A stretch of DNA of 64,000 nucleotides from Rhabditophanes sp. KR3021 (lineage: Eukaryota; Nematoda; Chromadorea; Rhabditida; Alloionematidae), in contig CAUJLY010000006.1 in the NCBI GenBank assembly GCA_963281155.1, positions 8,866,001 to 8,930,000 of the forward strand, in the 5' to 3' direction. The translations under genes were made by a program, and so were the position numbers. The notes beneath the pieces are model-generated. The model saw nothing but the letters and a program-made list of their open reading frames with translations, made no database searches and was not told the origin of the DNA. This document shows positions 25,309 through 37,494 of this stretch, in pieces. The first letter of the stretch is position 1; each line of letters starts with the position of its first letter.

Positions 25309-27855
25309 ATGGAAGATATTGCAGGAGCTGGTATTGATATAGTTGAGGATAAGTCAACAACTGGAGATGGCTTTGTTAATAATTCAACATATAGAGATGG
25401 CACCGTTAACTCCAATTTGACAAGTGAAGATGCTTTTGTTGAAAATAATGATAATAAGGAGAGGAACGATGGTTTGGCTAATTTTGGTGCCATTAGTTCA
25501 CTGGGAAGCGAATATTCTTTTACCACATTCAATTTCGGCCAAGATTTTGAAGAAAACATGAGTGTTGATATTTCCACAACCACCGATTATGGTGAGAATC
25601 AGCTCGAAATGGGTGAAAACAGAAATACACTCGAGGACAGAGAGATAGAATCAATTTTGTCACCCGAAGAGTGTGAGGATAGGAGGCGTAGTATGATAAT
25701 GCACAATAATCAACAGGTATTTGATGCGATGTTACAATCTTTGCGCCAAAGTAATTGTAAGTTTTAATTGTCTTTTGAAGAGAGCATCGATATTAGTAAT
25801 TAATTGCCAATCTTATTTTTAGTCATAGATGAACCTACTCGCGGAGGATCTGACAATGTTCGGAAGGTGGCTAAACGGAAAATGGAATATGCTGGTCGTA
25901 GACTCGGAGAGAGGCATCCAGATGAAGTCATTCTACTGAAGTCTTTGGACGTCCAAGGTGCTTCAAGTGACGAAGCTACGGAGGAAAACATCATGCACAC
26001 ATCAAACGAAACTTATAATAATGTAATGAGTGATTTGGAATTGACCAACCAAATGCTTAAAAATATGGCGATTTGTGGGAAGGTCGAAGATCGTGGTAGT
26101 GTAGATATTTTATCTTTGATCAATATGGCAAGAAACGACTACATGTTGAAAGAGCACATAGATAGTAAGTCAATCTGTTTCTATGGAGGGGACATACTTG
26201 TCTATGGCATGATTCACTTCTACGCCACTTGTTCGGGACATGAAACCAAAATACATTCGAGAACAATGTTTGGCTTTAGGATCCTTACCGAAATTGACCT
26301 TGATTTACTTAAGTCGAGTATTAGTTATGAACTTATTAATCCAAGAAGGAAGCTTTTCTTTGATATTTATCATAATGCCGTTTTTGTTCATGACACACGA
26401 TCCGTAAACGAGATAGGAATTATGATCTCTGGTATGACGGATCCATTCGAGCATATCAAAGCAGTAGTTTTCCGAATCAGACCAATCAATAATTATCAAA
26501 GATGTATTTATTTGTCAAGAAAAGACGAAGATTATACCTTTATCAATTCGGTTCAAACTAAAAACGTCAATTCCTTCCAATTTTTTTTCCAGCATCCTAT
26601 GAGTGTGGTTGGTTTTATTAATTACCTCCGTTGCAATTACAAAACTCTTTTTGCAAATAACCCATCTCTCCGATTTATCCTCTTTAAATGCTCTATCAGC
26701 AAGTTCTTAATACAAGAAGTTATTTGCTGGAAAACAGTTGCTAGATATCTTCTCAAAGTAGATCAGGCACTTGCCAGCATCGCATTCCCCAAGAATGAGA
26801 AGCAGTCATTTTTTAGAATCAAATTCAATTTCGAGGGGACTACCGGCATGGATCATTTTATCCGAGAAATTAAAATGCATCAACATGATTTGAAAGAAAT
26901 ATCAATTTTGACAACATTTGAAGGGACCAATGTCCTTCCAATATTAGCGACTAATTTGTTTGAAGCAATGGTAGTAGATTTGGTAGGCTTTGTTGAATAT
27001 TTTAAGGATGAAAAGAAAGTTAAAAAGTGCACTAAATTGAAGAATTTGACAATTAGAGAAGACAAATGCCCATCAATGGATGAGAAAGATGTTATCGCTG
27101 CTTTTGAAAACCTTTCTACATTACCGAGTTTGACTGAGTTCACTTATGTATTTTCTCCTTCATCTACTAATGATTTGCAAGTTGAAAGTTACAGGACACA
27201 TCTATTCAATAATTTCCCCACAAGAGTGGAGTCATTTAAAACATTGGTAGGTGAGGGATCGTTTGATTTTTACACAATCCCATTGAATCGCCATTATCCA
27301 AATCTCAAAAAACTAGAAATTTGCTATTCCAAAGTATCCATCTTTTTCCAAAGAAATCTTGATGCTTTTGAAATGTTTGAAAATTTGCAAGAATTATATG
27401 TAAGCTGCTTGCAGAACAAGCACTTTTCTTTCCCCGAATGCTTGAGAGTACTTGGTATCACGTGTGGGACCTATTGGTCGCCAAGGAGAGAAACTATTCA
27501 ACGTCTTCAAAAAAAGAACATCAAATATGAAATGCTCTGTGATGAAGAAAATGTATCACAACCCACAACTCCATTGCTTCATTGCTTAGACGAAAGTGCT
27601 TTTACTGACACAGACACAGAAGATGATTTCGAGCTTGTTAGAGACACTCACACTACTGATAAATGTATGTCTTTATTTGTTCGTAATATCTGCCACATCA
27701 GTCAAAATGAACCTACGTTGCCAAAAACCTGCAACTGCAAATGCTTAAAGCCAGAATTCAAGCACATTTTTAACAAAATCGGCACAAAAGGCCAATTAGT
27801 TGCAGTCAATTTAAAATCAATCACCGACTGGGATTTGTATGCTAAGAGCTGTTAA
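25309..27855 (+). CDS. Large protein of unknown function, LRR/F-box-like character (826 aa)
   Basis: Two exons, 25309-25756 and 25823-27855, joined in phase 1 (donor GTAAGTTT, acceptor TTTTTAG) give 827 codons. The ATG follows GTTTTAG directly, a typical trans-splice acceptor. Residues 1-150 are acidic, Asn/Ser-rich and probably disordered. Next comes a basic patch (NVRKVAKRKMEYAGRRLGER). About 240-690 is an alpha/beta region with irregular leucine-rich segments (LKNLTIRED, LKKLEICYSK, LQELYVSCL, LRVLGITCG), as in divergent nematode F-box proteins. I cannot point to a clear F-box. The end has an acidic stretch (FTDTDTEDDFE) and a Cys cluster, CNCKC. No signal peptide or membrane helix. A substrate-recognition role is possible only by analogy. 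Confidence 0.8.
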
Positions 27856-28629
27856 TCACAATATTTGAACCATGATATGCTTACTTTTAATCATATTTTG
27901 ACAACCGCTGTCCAGTTTTTAAATATTTGTTTGGTATACATCCTATTCTAAGGAATTATTTTTACTCCCACGGTGGATAAGTATATGCATTGTAGTCAAT
28001 TCTCGATAAAAGTGATTCCAAAAGCATCTAAAGCATATTTTTTGATAATATTTTATGATAATTGCCATATTCGGACAATATCATACAAGTATAGCCTCCC
28101 TCAGCCATCAAAACAATGCATGATATGACTTTTTTTAAGAGATAAAAAACATAAATCAAAAATGCGCTTTCTACACTTATTTTTTAAACTCAATTTTTAG
28201 CAGTGCATTACTAAATAAAACATATTATAAACAATTTTAAACAGACACAACTTTCCAACAATGTACGCGCAGGGTTTTTTGAAAGAAGCATGCTTTGTGT
28301 TAACTCCTCAATATTGCTAGTAATATTTGACTGATTTTGATTTTAAAATATAAACTACACGCAGCATTTACTAGTTTTATTATATTTAATCAAAATTGGA
28401 CGGTAAAAAAGTATTAATAGTGAAAATTGAATGAAAAAACATAGCAATGTCAGATATGTACTTTTTCACAGACCTGCCCTGCTCGATCCGATGGCAATTT
28501 TGTTGATATTTTTATACCAATAGATTCAACTTTTATAGAGGAATCTAACGACTATCTTTGAGAATCATCTTTTCATTCATTTTTTGAGATATTTTCTACA
28601 ATCCACAAAAAACGCTATATTTACCTACC
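27856..28629. other. Gene-free AT-rich spacer
   Basis: Separates the preceding gene from the uracil-DNA glycosylase remnant. No family motif, and no sign of the missing catalytic exon of that remnant. Confidence 0.5.
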
Positions 28630-29075
28630 ATGGGTCTTTGCTTTTCAGTTCCAATGTCAATTAGACCTCCACCATTCCTCATATTTACACTGAATTAAAA
28701 GCTAATTATCCAGATTTTAACATCCCAACCCATGGTTTCCTTGAAAATTGGGCAACCAAAGGAATGTTCATGTTGAATGCCAGTTTAACGGCTGAAGCAC
28801 ATCAAGCTAATTCACATGCTAAATTTGGTTGGCAAACATTTACTGATAATGTCATTAAAATGATTAGTAAAGAAGCAGAAAAGGGAGTTGTATTTTTGTT
28901 GTGGGCAAATTTTGCACATAAAAAGGAAACTTCAATTGATGGAAAAAAACATCGAGTTATCAAGTCTGCTCATCCTTCTCTCCTCAGTGTTCGCTTATCA
29001 AGGGATGTGAATGTTTTAAGAAGGTTGATGAAGCTTTGATTGAACTTGGAAAAAACCTTTTGAATGGAATTGTCT
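28630..29075 (+). pseudogene. Uracil-DNA glycosylase (UNG-type) pseudogene, 5'-truncated and frameshifted
   Basis: UNG-type glycosylases remove uracil from DNA. Here the C-terminal half of the family is recognisable: GLCFSV (28633 on), IYTELKANYPDFNIP, GWA-like NWATKG, MLNASLTAEAHQANSH, GWQTFTD, VVFLLWANFAHKK, and the DNA-intercalation loop HPSLLS (family norm HPSPLS). The frame changes near 28670 between PPPF and IYTEL, and again near 28999 just after LLSV, where the old frame continues as CECFKKVDEALIELGK. The N-terminal part with the catalytic GQDPYH motif is absent upstream. With two frameshifts and no catalytic motif this cannot encode an active enzyme. A functional copy must be elsewhere if the organism has one. 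Confidence 0.88.
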
Positions 29076-29126
29076 CGCCTAATTTTATTGTAATTTTTAA
29101 ATAAGATGTATTTATTTGACAGAATA

Positions 29127-29564
29127 TTAAACTTTTGGACAAGGATTTTTAACAGAATTACAATAATAGTAATAAATCATAAATTTGCAAGTCTTACACA
29201 AAAATTCTCTTGGAACCATAGGCTTATTTGATGGAATAACAACATCCTTTTTAATTTTAAAAGCAGCTGTCTCAAAATAATTTGTTGTTTCAACACTGCT
29301 AGATTCCGTATTATCTCTAAAAGCTTCTCTAACTTCAGCCATTGGAATTATATTAGCAGTATTGTTCTTTGTGTACATTTCAAACTTATTATTTTCTAAC
29401 CTAGTAATTTCAACAGCATAGGTATTTCCTTCTGTATCATTTAAAAATCCAATTGCATCAATAAATGGCTTGACCATAGTTCCAGCTTTGATTGTTTTGG
29501 CTGCAAAACAGCTCAAGTTGCTAGTGAAGAGTATGACTAAAATAGTAGCTATCAAATATTTCAT
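29127..29564 (-). CDS. Small secreted protein of unknown function (145 aa)
   Basis: Single-exon gene. The start (MKYLIATILVILFTSNLSCF) is a classical signal peptide with probable cleavage near residue 21. The mature part of about 120 residues is mixed, with GFLNDTEGNTYAVEITRL, and ends in a cysteine cluster (CKTCKFMIYYYYC, then PCPKV), giving four closely spaced Cys. No known domain comes to mind. A TATA-like stretch (TATATTTAAAGG on the minus strand, about 29592-29603) lies some 30 bp upstream, which supports this start. It is likely secreted to the body cavity, gut or exterior. It may belong to a lineage-specific family. Confidence 0.7.
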   Translation of the reverse strand: MKYLIATILVILFTSNLSCFAAKTIKAGTMVKPFIDAIGFLNDTEGNTYAVEITRLENNKFEMYTKNNTANIIPMAEVREAFRDNTESSSVETTNYFETAAFKIKKDVVIPSNKPMVPREFLCKTCKFMIYYYYCNSVKNPCPKV

Positions 29565-29709
29565 TTTTAATGATTAAAAAAAGTTTCTGCCTTTAAATAT
29601 ATGTAGTTTTTAATGAATTCAATGTTATTTTAAATGTACAAAACAATTTAAGCTTTTTATTTTGAAGAAATTTAGCATAATAATGTGTCTAGTGTATAAA
29701 TAACAATTA

Positions 29710-29860
29710 CTAAAAAATATTTTCATCCTCATCATTGTCCTTTTCCACATTTTGCTTCCTCAATTCACGTATATTGTCACTTCCAAGCTTTAAAACCTTA
29801 CTTTGTTGGTCTTCAGTCAATGAAACAGCATTTTCACGAATATATACATCAAGTAGTACT
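29710..29860 (-). pseudogene. Isolated coding-like fragment, possible terminal exon
   Basis: The minus strand reads an acidic, charged stretch with normal protein composition (YIRENAVSLTEDQQSKVLKL, then ELRKQNVEKDNDEDENIF and a stop at 29710-29712). An acceptor-like TCCTCCTAG lies immediately upstream. I could not find preceding exons. The sequence just upstream (29870-30190) has only scraps such as DDRIKAQIN between stops, so this is more likely a remnant than a live gene. Confidence 0.3.
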
Positions 29861-30489
29861 AGGAGGAATCATAAAAATACCAAATATTGCATCTCAAGTA
29901 ATGAATATGATTTTCAGTAGTTTTTTTAGTGATTTATATACATTTTTTGAACTTCCTCCTAAGCATATGCATTATGTGGGAAAGTCCGAAAAAAATCAAT
30001 TTGTTTTTGCTGTTGTAAATAATTGTATTTGTCCTTTTTTACTATTTTTACGTTTGGATCAGACAATTTATTTGTGCTTTAATACGATCATCCGATTTTA
30101 TGTTTTGACTTTTGCTAAAATGCACTACATTATGACAAACAAAAGTTCAAATGCCGATGCTTTGATATTTCAGCTATTAAAATAACACGAGTTGGAAGGA
30201 GTCATATCATACAATGTAGAAAGATTCTCTTTCTCACTATTATGATGGTAATCATGATCATATTGTTCCTTCTGAAGTTGCCCATTAATAAATTAGCTCT
30301 AAAGAGACCTTGGTTGGAACTTTCATTCATTAAAGAATAATGAATTCCCATGTTCGTAATACGGCGTGAAACTATAAATAAGGGGTTTAGTTCTTCAAAA
30401 ATAGAACAAGTGTTCGATATGTACACGTCAATTTTGGATAGCTCTTCAAATAATTGGGGTTTCTCAGTAAAATAACTATTGTGACCAAT

Positions 30490-30749
30490 CTAGCGTTATT
30501 TATATGAATAAAGGTGTGATGCCTGTACTGAAAACTGGTTAAAACACTATTACTATCAAATAAAAGATGAAAAATTGACTGTCTTAAGCTAGAGCAAGGA
30601 AGATTTATTTAGGAGGATATTTCTAAAGATATAGATACAAATTCTTCTAATGAATTTACAAACCTCATTTGGGCAGTTTTAAAAAGCAAGGAAGAGAATT
30701 AGAAAATGAGGTGTATTTAATTGGAAAATATAAATACAAGGGGGACGAC
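30490..30749 (+). pseudogene. Decayed coding fragment
   Basis: Plus-strand pieces with protein-like composition in different frames: EDISKDIDTNSSNEFTNLIW around 30613-30690, then, in another frame, GRELENEVYLIGKYKYKGDD ending in a stop at about 30749. No intron can join them. Family not recognised. The flanks (30190-30490) show only degenerate sequence. Confidence 0.3.
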
Positions 30750-31765
30750 TGAATATTAACATATTATTTTTTGAGCAATGATTTGTAAAAGGTCAAAATA
30801 GGTCTGTACTAACCAAAACTCTCATTATAAGGAAATGCCTCATGTCAAAAGAGAATTGTAGCAAACATTGGAGTAGTGATAGTCCACCGGCATGGCAACG
30901 ATGATAGAAAGGAAGTTTCCATAAAATCTTTCCACGCCTTATTATAAATTAAAATGATATAATATTGTTTTAAAAAATATGGCTAAATGTTTGATGAATT
31001 CATCAGAAGTTGTTATTTAAACATTCCCGACATATTACTTAACGATTTGAATATGATGTCTTTTGTGATCTGCATAGCATTATAATCCATTGAATTTAAT
31101 TCAATGACGTCCGGAAAATTATTAAATTCACAAAATTAATCAACTAAATTTGCAGACAAAAAGTCTATCTAATCTTTTTTATTTTGTAGAGCAATAAGAA
31201 TAACAGTTTTATTATATGAAGAAAATGTATCAAAGCAATACCGTTTTTATAATATTTGAAATGTAACTTTATTAATTTAAAATATTTAGTTTTGATCTGA
31301 GAAACCAAAACTTTGTTAATCACATAGTGACTATGTAGTAATTGCATGCAACCCAAATGTAAAGGAATTTGATTACTAAAGAATTATTTTGATGGTCTTT
31401 AGGTATTCCCGTGCCAATTTAGTTATATGTAAAATGATTTTGATGCTTACTTGATGAGAAATTACAGTGTATATATCGAATATATAAACTTTCCTGTCAT
31501 CTTAATTAGAGTTCTACTTATTTTTTCGATTAGAACAAATAAAATAGATGGCGTTACTTAGGATAACTCGGAAAAAAATGAGAAAGGCCATATGATCGTA
31601 AAAATGGAAGAATTGTCTTTAAACTATAGGTCGTATTTATTTTTTACTATTCTTCGATTTGTATTCTTTTGTTCTTTTTCTACAATTTCATAGTATTTAC
31701 ATTAAATTACTTTTTCATAATGGTAAAAAATGAATTTATTTGCTTTTATAATAAATATATGATTA
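30750..31765. other. Gene-free AT-rich spacer
   Basis: Downstream flank of the minus-strand tetraspanin. No motif or convincing open frame seen. Confidence 0.5.
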
Positions 31766-32705
31766 TTAATCTTGGTTTGCTTTCTTATTTATACAGCAGC
31801 ATAGCATTATTGTCATGAATATTCCAAATAACTAAAACAATGTATATTTAATTAAAAAATTACTGATACCTGTAAAGCGCCAATAAAAACACAAATCTGA
31901 ATGGTTAAATTTAAATGATTGCGAGCTAGTTGCTTAATAGCTTCACCACAGCCTTTATTATGTAAAAACCTTTCGTATGTCCATAACTCTAATTTATTAA
32001 AAGAAACTCCACAGTTTTCTGGGTAGTCTGCAAATCCTTCTTCATTGCAACAGGACGCTGGTACACGTCCAATGACATTGTTTCCAATACCAATTTCAGG
32101 GGACTTGTTAGCTTCAAATTCCATGTCATTCCCCCAAGCTGAAACTAACCAATCCTTATATGATTTAACGCCACAACATTTTAAATCAGTTTGAATTTTA
32201 TCAATTATTTTAGTATATTCTGCTGCTTCCCCGTATTTAGTAATAAGAGCTTTATGCATTGAGCTTGTAACATAAGTTTCAACTTGATCTTGATGTTTGT
32301 AAGCGATGATTGCACAAGTCAATTCGAGACCAAAGGCAATAAGTAATATTATTGCAAACTGAAATAATGATTTAAATGAAGGAAGCTTGTAAACTTACCA
32401 AACTTAGCATACATTGGCTTCTCCGCCAAGCTCCACAGCATCCTAAAAATCCTAGGAAAGACATAAACAAACCAACTATTATAAGCAAATATGCCGAAGC
32501 ACTAATTGACTGTGTTCCATTTTGTAGTTTCCATAAATCAGTAACTGTTGGGTCGAATTTCATCCACAAGCCAACACCTAGGGTTCCAATTCCAGCTAGC
32601 TAAGTTTAAATATTAATTAAGTTGGTATTTTAAACTTGCCCAAAAAAACAAATTCAGGATAAAGGTAAAAGATCTAATAACATTAATACAACCTTGAGAA
32701 CCCAT
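31766..32705 (-). CDS. Tetraspanin (273 aa)
   Basis: Membrane scaffold protein that organises tetraspanin-enriched microdomains. Exons on the minus strand are 32705-32636, 32595-32399, 32358-31870 and 31831-31766; phases close to 274 codons, the normal family length. Exon 1 gives the typical start (MGSQGCINVIRSFTFILNLF) and joins exon 2 as FFWATGIGTLGVGLW, which completes TM1. TM2 is YLLIIVGLFMSFLGFLGCCG, followed by the short charged loop AWRRSQ and TM3 in FAIILLIAFGLELTCAIIAY. The large extracellular loop carries the hallmark KCCGV, then PASCC, PENCG and GCG (six cysteines, three possible disulfides). TM4 is completed in the last exon (LFGIFMTIMLCCC), with a short cytoplasmic NKKANQD tail; its cysteines are likely palmitoylated. 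Confidence 0.95.
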
Positions 32706-35700
32706 TTTAAATCATTAATATAGAGTAGAAAAGATTTCTAAAATAATTAAGCTAACTGAATGTATGGTGTAAAATGATGTGGCAAAATTAGTATTTAAGT
32801 AGGCATTATTAATCTTATACGCGGCAATTTCTTTAGACGAAGTAACAAAAAGTAAGAGATCAGAAAATATAAAATGGTGTAATCCTTCAATTATCTCTTA
32901 TCATTTTTGCTTAAAAAAAGATTATCTGAACGAAGATATCACTAATGAATAACATTAATTCACTTCCTTTATGTCTAAAAGTAAGTATTAGTTAGAAAAA
33001 TGACTTTGGATCTGTTACAATAAACACGTTCTATCATATATTTTGATTAAATTGGTCTCTCAAAAAATGAAATCAAAAATAAACGAACAAATGGCCATCT
33101 AAAAGTATTTACCAAATGATTACTTATCAAAACATATTGGCAATACTTATGTTTCTTAAATATATAAGCGATTTCACATGTTTTTAAAATAAACAACCAA
33201 TTTAACGACTCATGACAATACTTTCTTTTGTTGGCACATGTTTTTTATAGACTTCATTATCATTACTATCATTTCTGGTCCTTGTCCCAATAACAATCTA
33301 TAATAAAAAAAAAGTTTATGAGAAGTTGATGGAAAACTATATGATTTGAATTGTTATCTTTTAAAATAAGTTTGTACTATTTAAAAAGTCGGTAGAGTTC
33401 CGTAAAATTTAAAAAGCCATTTCAACTTTATGAGTTTTAAAATACACATAATAATTTCTTTGGAACTAACAAAATATTTGGTCAAAATAGACAATTCAAA
33501 TTTTGAAAAGAAAACAAAAAAGGCCTCATAAATGCATTCATAGCTTTACATAAAATGATATAAACACACTATTATCTTTAACACCAAAGCAATAAATGAA
33601 ATGTGTGAGTTTTACGCATTAGACAGTTTGTAAAAAATGATAGTTCAAAATGTACTCAGGTTTTTTACTACTTTAAGAAGATACGTTGCCACAGCAACAT
33701 TTTTTGACAATGATTGACACAAACAAAACATAGTTCAGCGACATACAAACATAGTTCATCCACAAACAAAAAATAATTCATCCACAACAAAAATTAAAAA
33801 CAAAGATTGTCGTAAAGATAGTATCAAGAATGCAAGTTGACTATACAAAAGGATTTGAAGATAAAAGCTTTAATAACATTTGCCACCAATTTCATATATA
33901 ATATTCGACAACATAATTTAGAACTTTTTTGTTTATTGACATTAGCCTTATAGACGCCATAATATATCCAAAACAGCAACTATGGGCCGTTAATGTTTAA
34001 GTATGGCAGTTAACACTGATAATTGGAGAACACACAAATTTTCTTAGTTCCTTTTTAGAAATAGCTCTTTTTGTTAAATTATAGCTTTTAACAAGGGCAG
34101 AGAGAGTCGTTGGTTAGTGCATGTTCGTGAGTTGATATATGTGCAAAAAGATTATTCACATTATTGCAACAATGTGATTCTCATAGGAATTTTGAACTCT
34201 ACCCATCCCAATTATAAAATCAACTTAAATTGCTCAAACAAAGATTGTTTCTTCCAAGCTATTTATCAAAAATGGGAATTTCCAATATTACACTTTAGCA
34301 AAAAAAGCAAATTATGTCTGACACTTCAAAAGAACAATTTATTATTTGTAATTATATTTTACGTTTCAAACATACTTCTTTCTGCTAATACATTTTTTGT
34401 CTATCTTTTGACAAGATTTTAAGAAAAGTAAAAATTGTGACTTCAAAATGACAAATTGTGTGTGTAATTCGTCGTGGAATTAAAAACTGAATATTATTTA
34501 TAATTTTAATTTGGTTTAAAACTTTTGACTGCAACTATAATATCAGCACAACCTATTATTTTGAAAAAGTACAAATAAAGCTTCCTTCTTGAGATATAAT
34601 AATTTGAAAGCTAATTAAAAGACAGGCATTACTAAATAATTTAAATCTATGTTATATGTGTATTTATAATTAGATATGATTTGATGTTACTCGAAGTTTA
34701 TTCGGCATTTGGGATTTGTTTTAGCTATTTTGAATATACTGTTTCTATTTTTGTCGATGCCACATATTATGAGTAGTATTTAGTTAATTAATTTTGTTAG
34801 AAAAAATAAACATTTTGCACAATGTTCTATCAATCAAAATTTGTAATGATCTAGTAATTGTCGTTAAAAGTTTATTACTAACAAAGCCACTAGTGTGAAT
34901 GCTATTGTTAGTCACTTATTGTACATCCATTAACTCACACTTTCCTTAATCACCCAAGTTGTATATTTATTTATATATATTTACGTTGAGCGTTTGTTTG
35001 ATAATGACATTATTAAACATTTTATACACTTACCTGAAATCAAATGACCCTTTTTCATACATTAAATAATAAACTGACTTTCCTTCTTTCTATTTTATTA
35101 TTATTTAAATTAATTGAGCACAGCACAATAAAAGTCTCAATGGTGTTCCAAAAGGTTTGGTCTAGCAATTTTTACCTCAATTTAAAAGTTATACACTCTT
35201 TCCTTGTGGATAAATTAATAGATACTTTAGCTTTAACCTCAATACAAGTCTCGCCTTACTACATTATATTACGAGCCCAAATAACTTAACATTCATCAAC
35301 TTCTTTTTAATCTTGCCAATCAACAGTTGTTGTTGAGGATATGAATATAATATAATATATTGATAGTGTCCGTTTAGAATCGAATTTTAGGATGATGGTG
35401 ACTTGAATTAGGAGGATACGACGAGGAGGGTAACTATTTAAAAAATATTTCTGCTAAAATTAATTAGATACTTTGACGATAACCTTTTAAATTTGAAAAA
35501 GCATAAGCTTACACAACTATATAATCTTTTCATACTTTGAACAATCCGCTATCGTTCATTTTATAATTTTTTTAGTCATTTCTGTTAAAAATTAATAAAT
35601 GCCTTTAACTTTTTCTTTTAGTACAAGCTTACGCATATATTGCGTTTTATAAGTCTCTTGAGTAAACAGTAAATATACACATTTTTGAAACTTCTGAAAA

Positions 35701-35712
35701 ATATAAATCTAT
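32706..35712. other. 3-kb gene-free spacer
   Basis: AT-rich spacer between the divergent tetraspanin and aquaporin-like genes. It contains the short tandem repeat at 33724-33790. The open frames at 34117-34422 and 35044-35289 look like chance frames of low complexity. Confidence 0.5.
33724..33790. repeat. Short degenerate tandem repeat, about 22-bp unit, three copies
   Basis: Successive units built on ACAAA.CATAGTTCATCCACA: ACAAAACATAGTTCAGCGAC, ACAAACATAGTTCATCCACA and ACAAAAAATAATTCATCCAC. Small minisatellite of no obvious function. Confidence 0.5.
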
Positions 35713-37217
35713 ATGTATTCTAATGGACATCATCAATATCAAGTTCCTTTTAAACAAATGTACGGCCATGTTTCAAATCCTATGATGTATACGGCTGAAG
35801 CAAATTGTGAAGAAAGCGTGTGCGAGTTAAGTGATGGCAGTGCCAGGCAGCATTCGATTATGCCCAGCGGAAGACCAACAAACACCAGCGAAATGTATGG
35901 AACATTTCCAGGAAGAGGAGGATGTTCTAATCGAGAACAAAAGCTTCTCCTAAATTCAAGGAATAACGAACATAATATTGCTGCTATGGATGAGTGTGGT
36001 GGGGAGAATAACGGATTTATTAATCCCACTGATCCTAACGAAGTTTTTTATAAAAAATCTGCTCTTGGCACAGAAATTTATGATGAAGATCAAATTAATT
36101 TAAGGGGAATTTTGCGCAAAAACGATAACTGTCAGGAAATTATTGGTTATCATAATTCCTATGTAGATGAGGAAGATATAATTCTCAAAAAAGTAATTTT
36201 GCCTTAATTGTATGTTAATAGATTATTTATCATTTACATTTAGTTTCAAAAAAACTCGCAATGCACTGCAATTAAAGATCGTATTATTATGCCTATCGTA
36301 GCCGAATTTTTTTCTGTACTTCTATATACATTCATTTATTTTCATATAAATGATGTGCTCAATGAAAGATACTTGCAAGCTCTTCATAAAACAATATTAA
36401 TGTCATTCTTGGAAGCAATACTTATGACGGCATTTTTGTCTGCTTTTCAAACGTTAGTTTTTTGCCAATTAAAATTCTTCATTACGATTCTTTTTATAGA
36501 GTTCACATGTCACCTATTATTTCAATTGCACACTTATTTTCTCTCAATACGTCATGGTTTTTATGCTTTATGCTTGTCATCATTCAACTTTTGTGCAACT
36601 GTTGTGGGAGCTCTTTTGCATAATGTAAATTTTATACTAATGCAAATAATTTAATTGACATTCATCCATTCATTTAGTTTCTCTCAAATACAAATCAAAT
36701 TTTGCGGCCTGCCTTATTAGAAAATTTAAATGTGGAGTGGAGAGTGTCGATGATACAATTAATTGTTTGTCAGTTTATTGGATCAATGCTAGTGGTAATG
36801 TCTAATTTAGTAATTACATGCAAGTACGGAAGGGGGTCTATTTTTGTGGGAAGGACAATACGAGGGCCACTTTGTTTTTTTACAAGTATCTTCTTAGCAA
36901 CTTTTTTGTCCTTACTCCATTCAACCGTTTCCTGGAACCCATTGCAGGCTTTTTTCCTGTCTGCCCTTGAAACAATTGTTCACAAGAACTATGATACTTG
37001 GAATAATAATTACATTTTTTGGGCTGGTCCGGTAATGGGAACCCTCATGGCTTCCTTTTTATACAGAGTTGTATTTGCTCCAGATGATAAAAGACTAAAC
37101 GTCTGTGGATGTTGCTTTACCTCCTCAGCTACTCTTTCCTCATTAAATAGACCCTCAAATTGTATGACATCAACTTCACATGGAAATAATGGTTTACGTT
37201 ACCCACAACATGTATAA
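35713..37217 (+). CDS. Divergent aquaporin-like (MIP family) membrane protein with long N-terminal extension (466 aa)
   Basis: Exons are 35713-36192, 36244-36624 and 36678-37217, both introns phase 0, 467 codons. Residues 1-160 are a hydrophilic Asn/Gly/Ser-rich extension with several Met. The membrane part begins with IIMPIVAEFFSVLLYTF, like the MIP first helix. It continues with CQFIGSMLVV (third-helix AQFxGA-like) and ends with WNNNYIFWAGPVMGTLM, the clearest MIP signature (helix 6, W..YW.GP..G). The two pore NPA boxes are not canonical: the second reads WNPLQAF (NPL), and the first appears as GALLHNFLSN with no NPA at all. This resembles unorthodox aquaporins more than water channels. A short Cys-rich tail (CGCCFTSS) follows. 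AATAAA at 37376-37381. The gene is converging with the astacin gene. Transport activity cannot be inferred. Confidence 0.75.
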
Positions 37218-37494
37218 ATTCCTATATTTAAATAATTGTTCTGTCAACCTTATTTGAGGGTATAAAAAAGGAAGTGACTTGACTAAAAATTATGCTTTAA
37301 TTCATTCATGACGTAACTTCCATCTTACCATCATCTCCCACCATTTCTTTTTGCACTTTATATTTTTCTTTTTTAAATAAAATTATTATAACACGTTATA
37401 TTATGTTTAAATTACTTTTATATTAATGATATTTTGTCGTAATAGAATTATATTTAATATGAAATTAATAAATAATAGATAAATAAGATTTGCA

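Noticed and set aside
34117..34422. 101-codon plus-strand frame
   Set aside because: Low-complexity chance frame without splice context or family motif.
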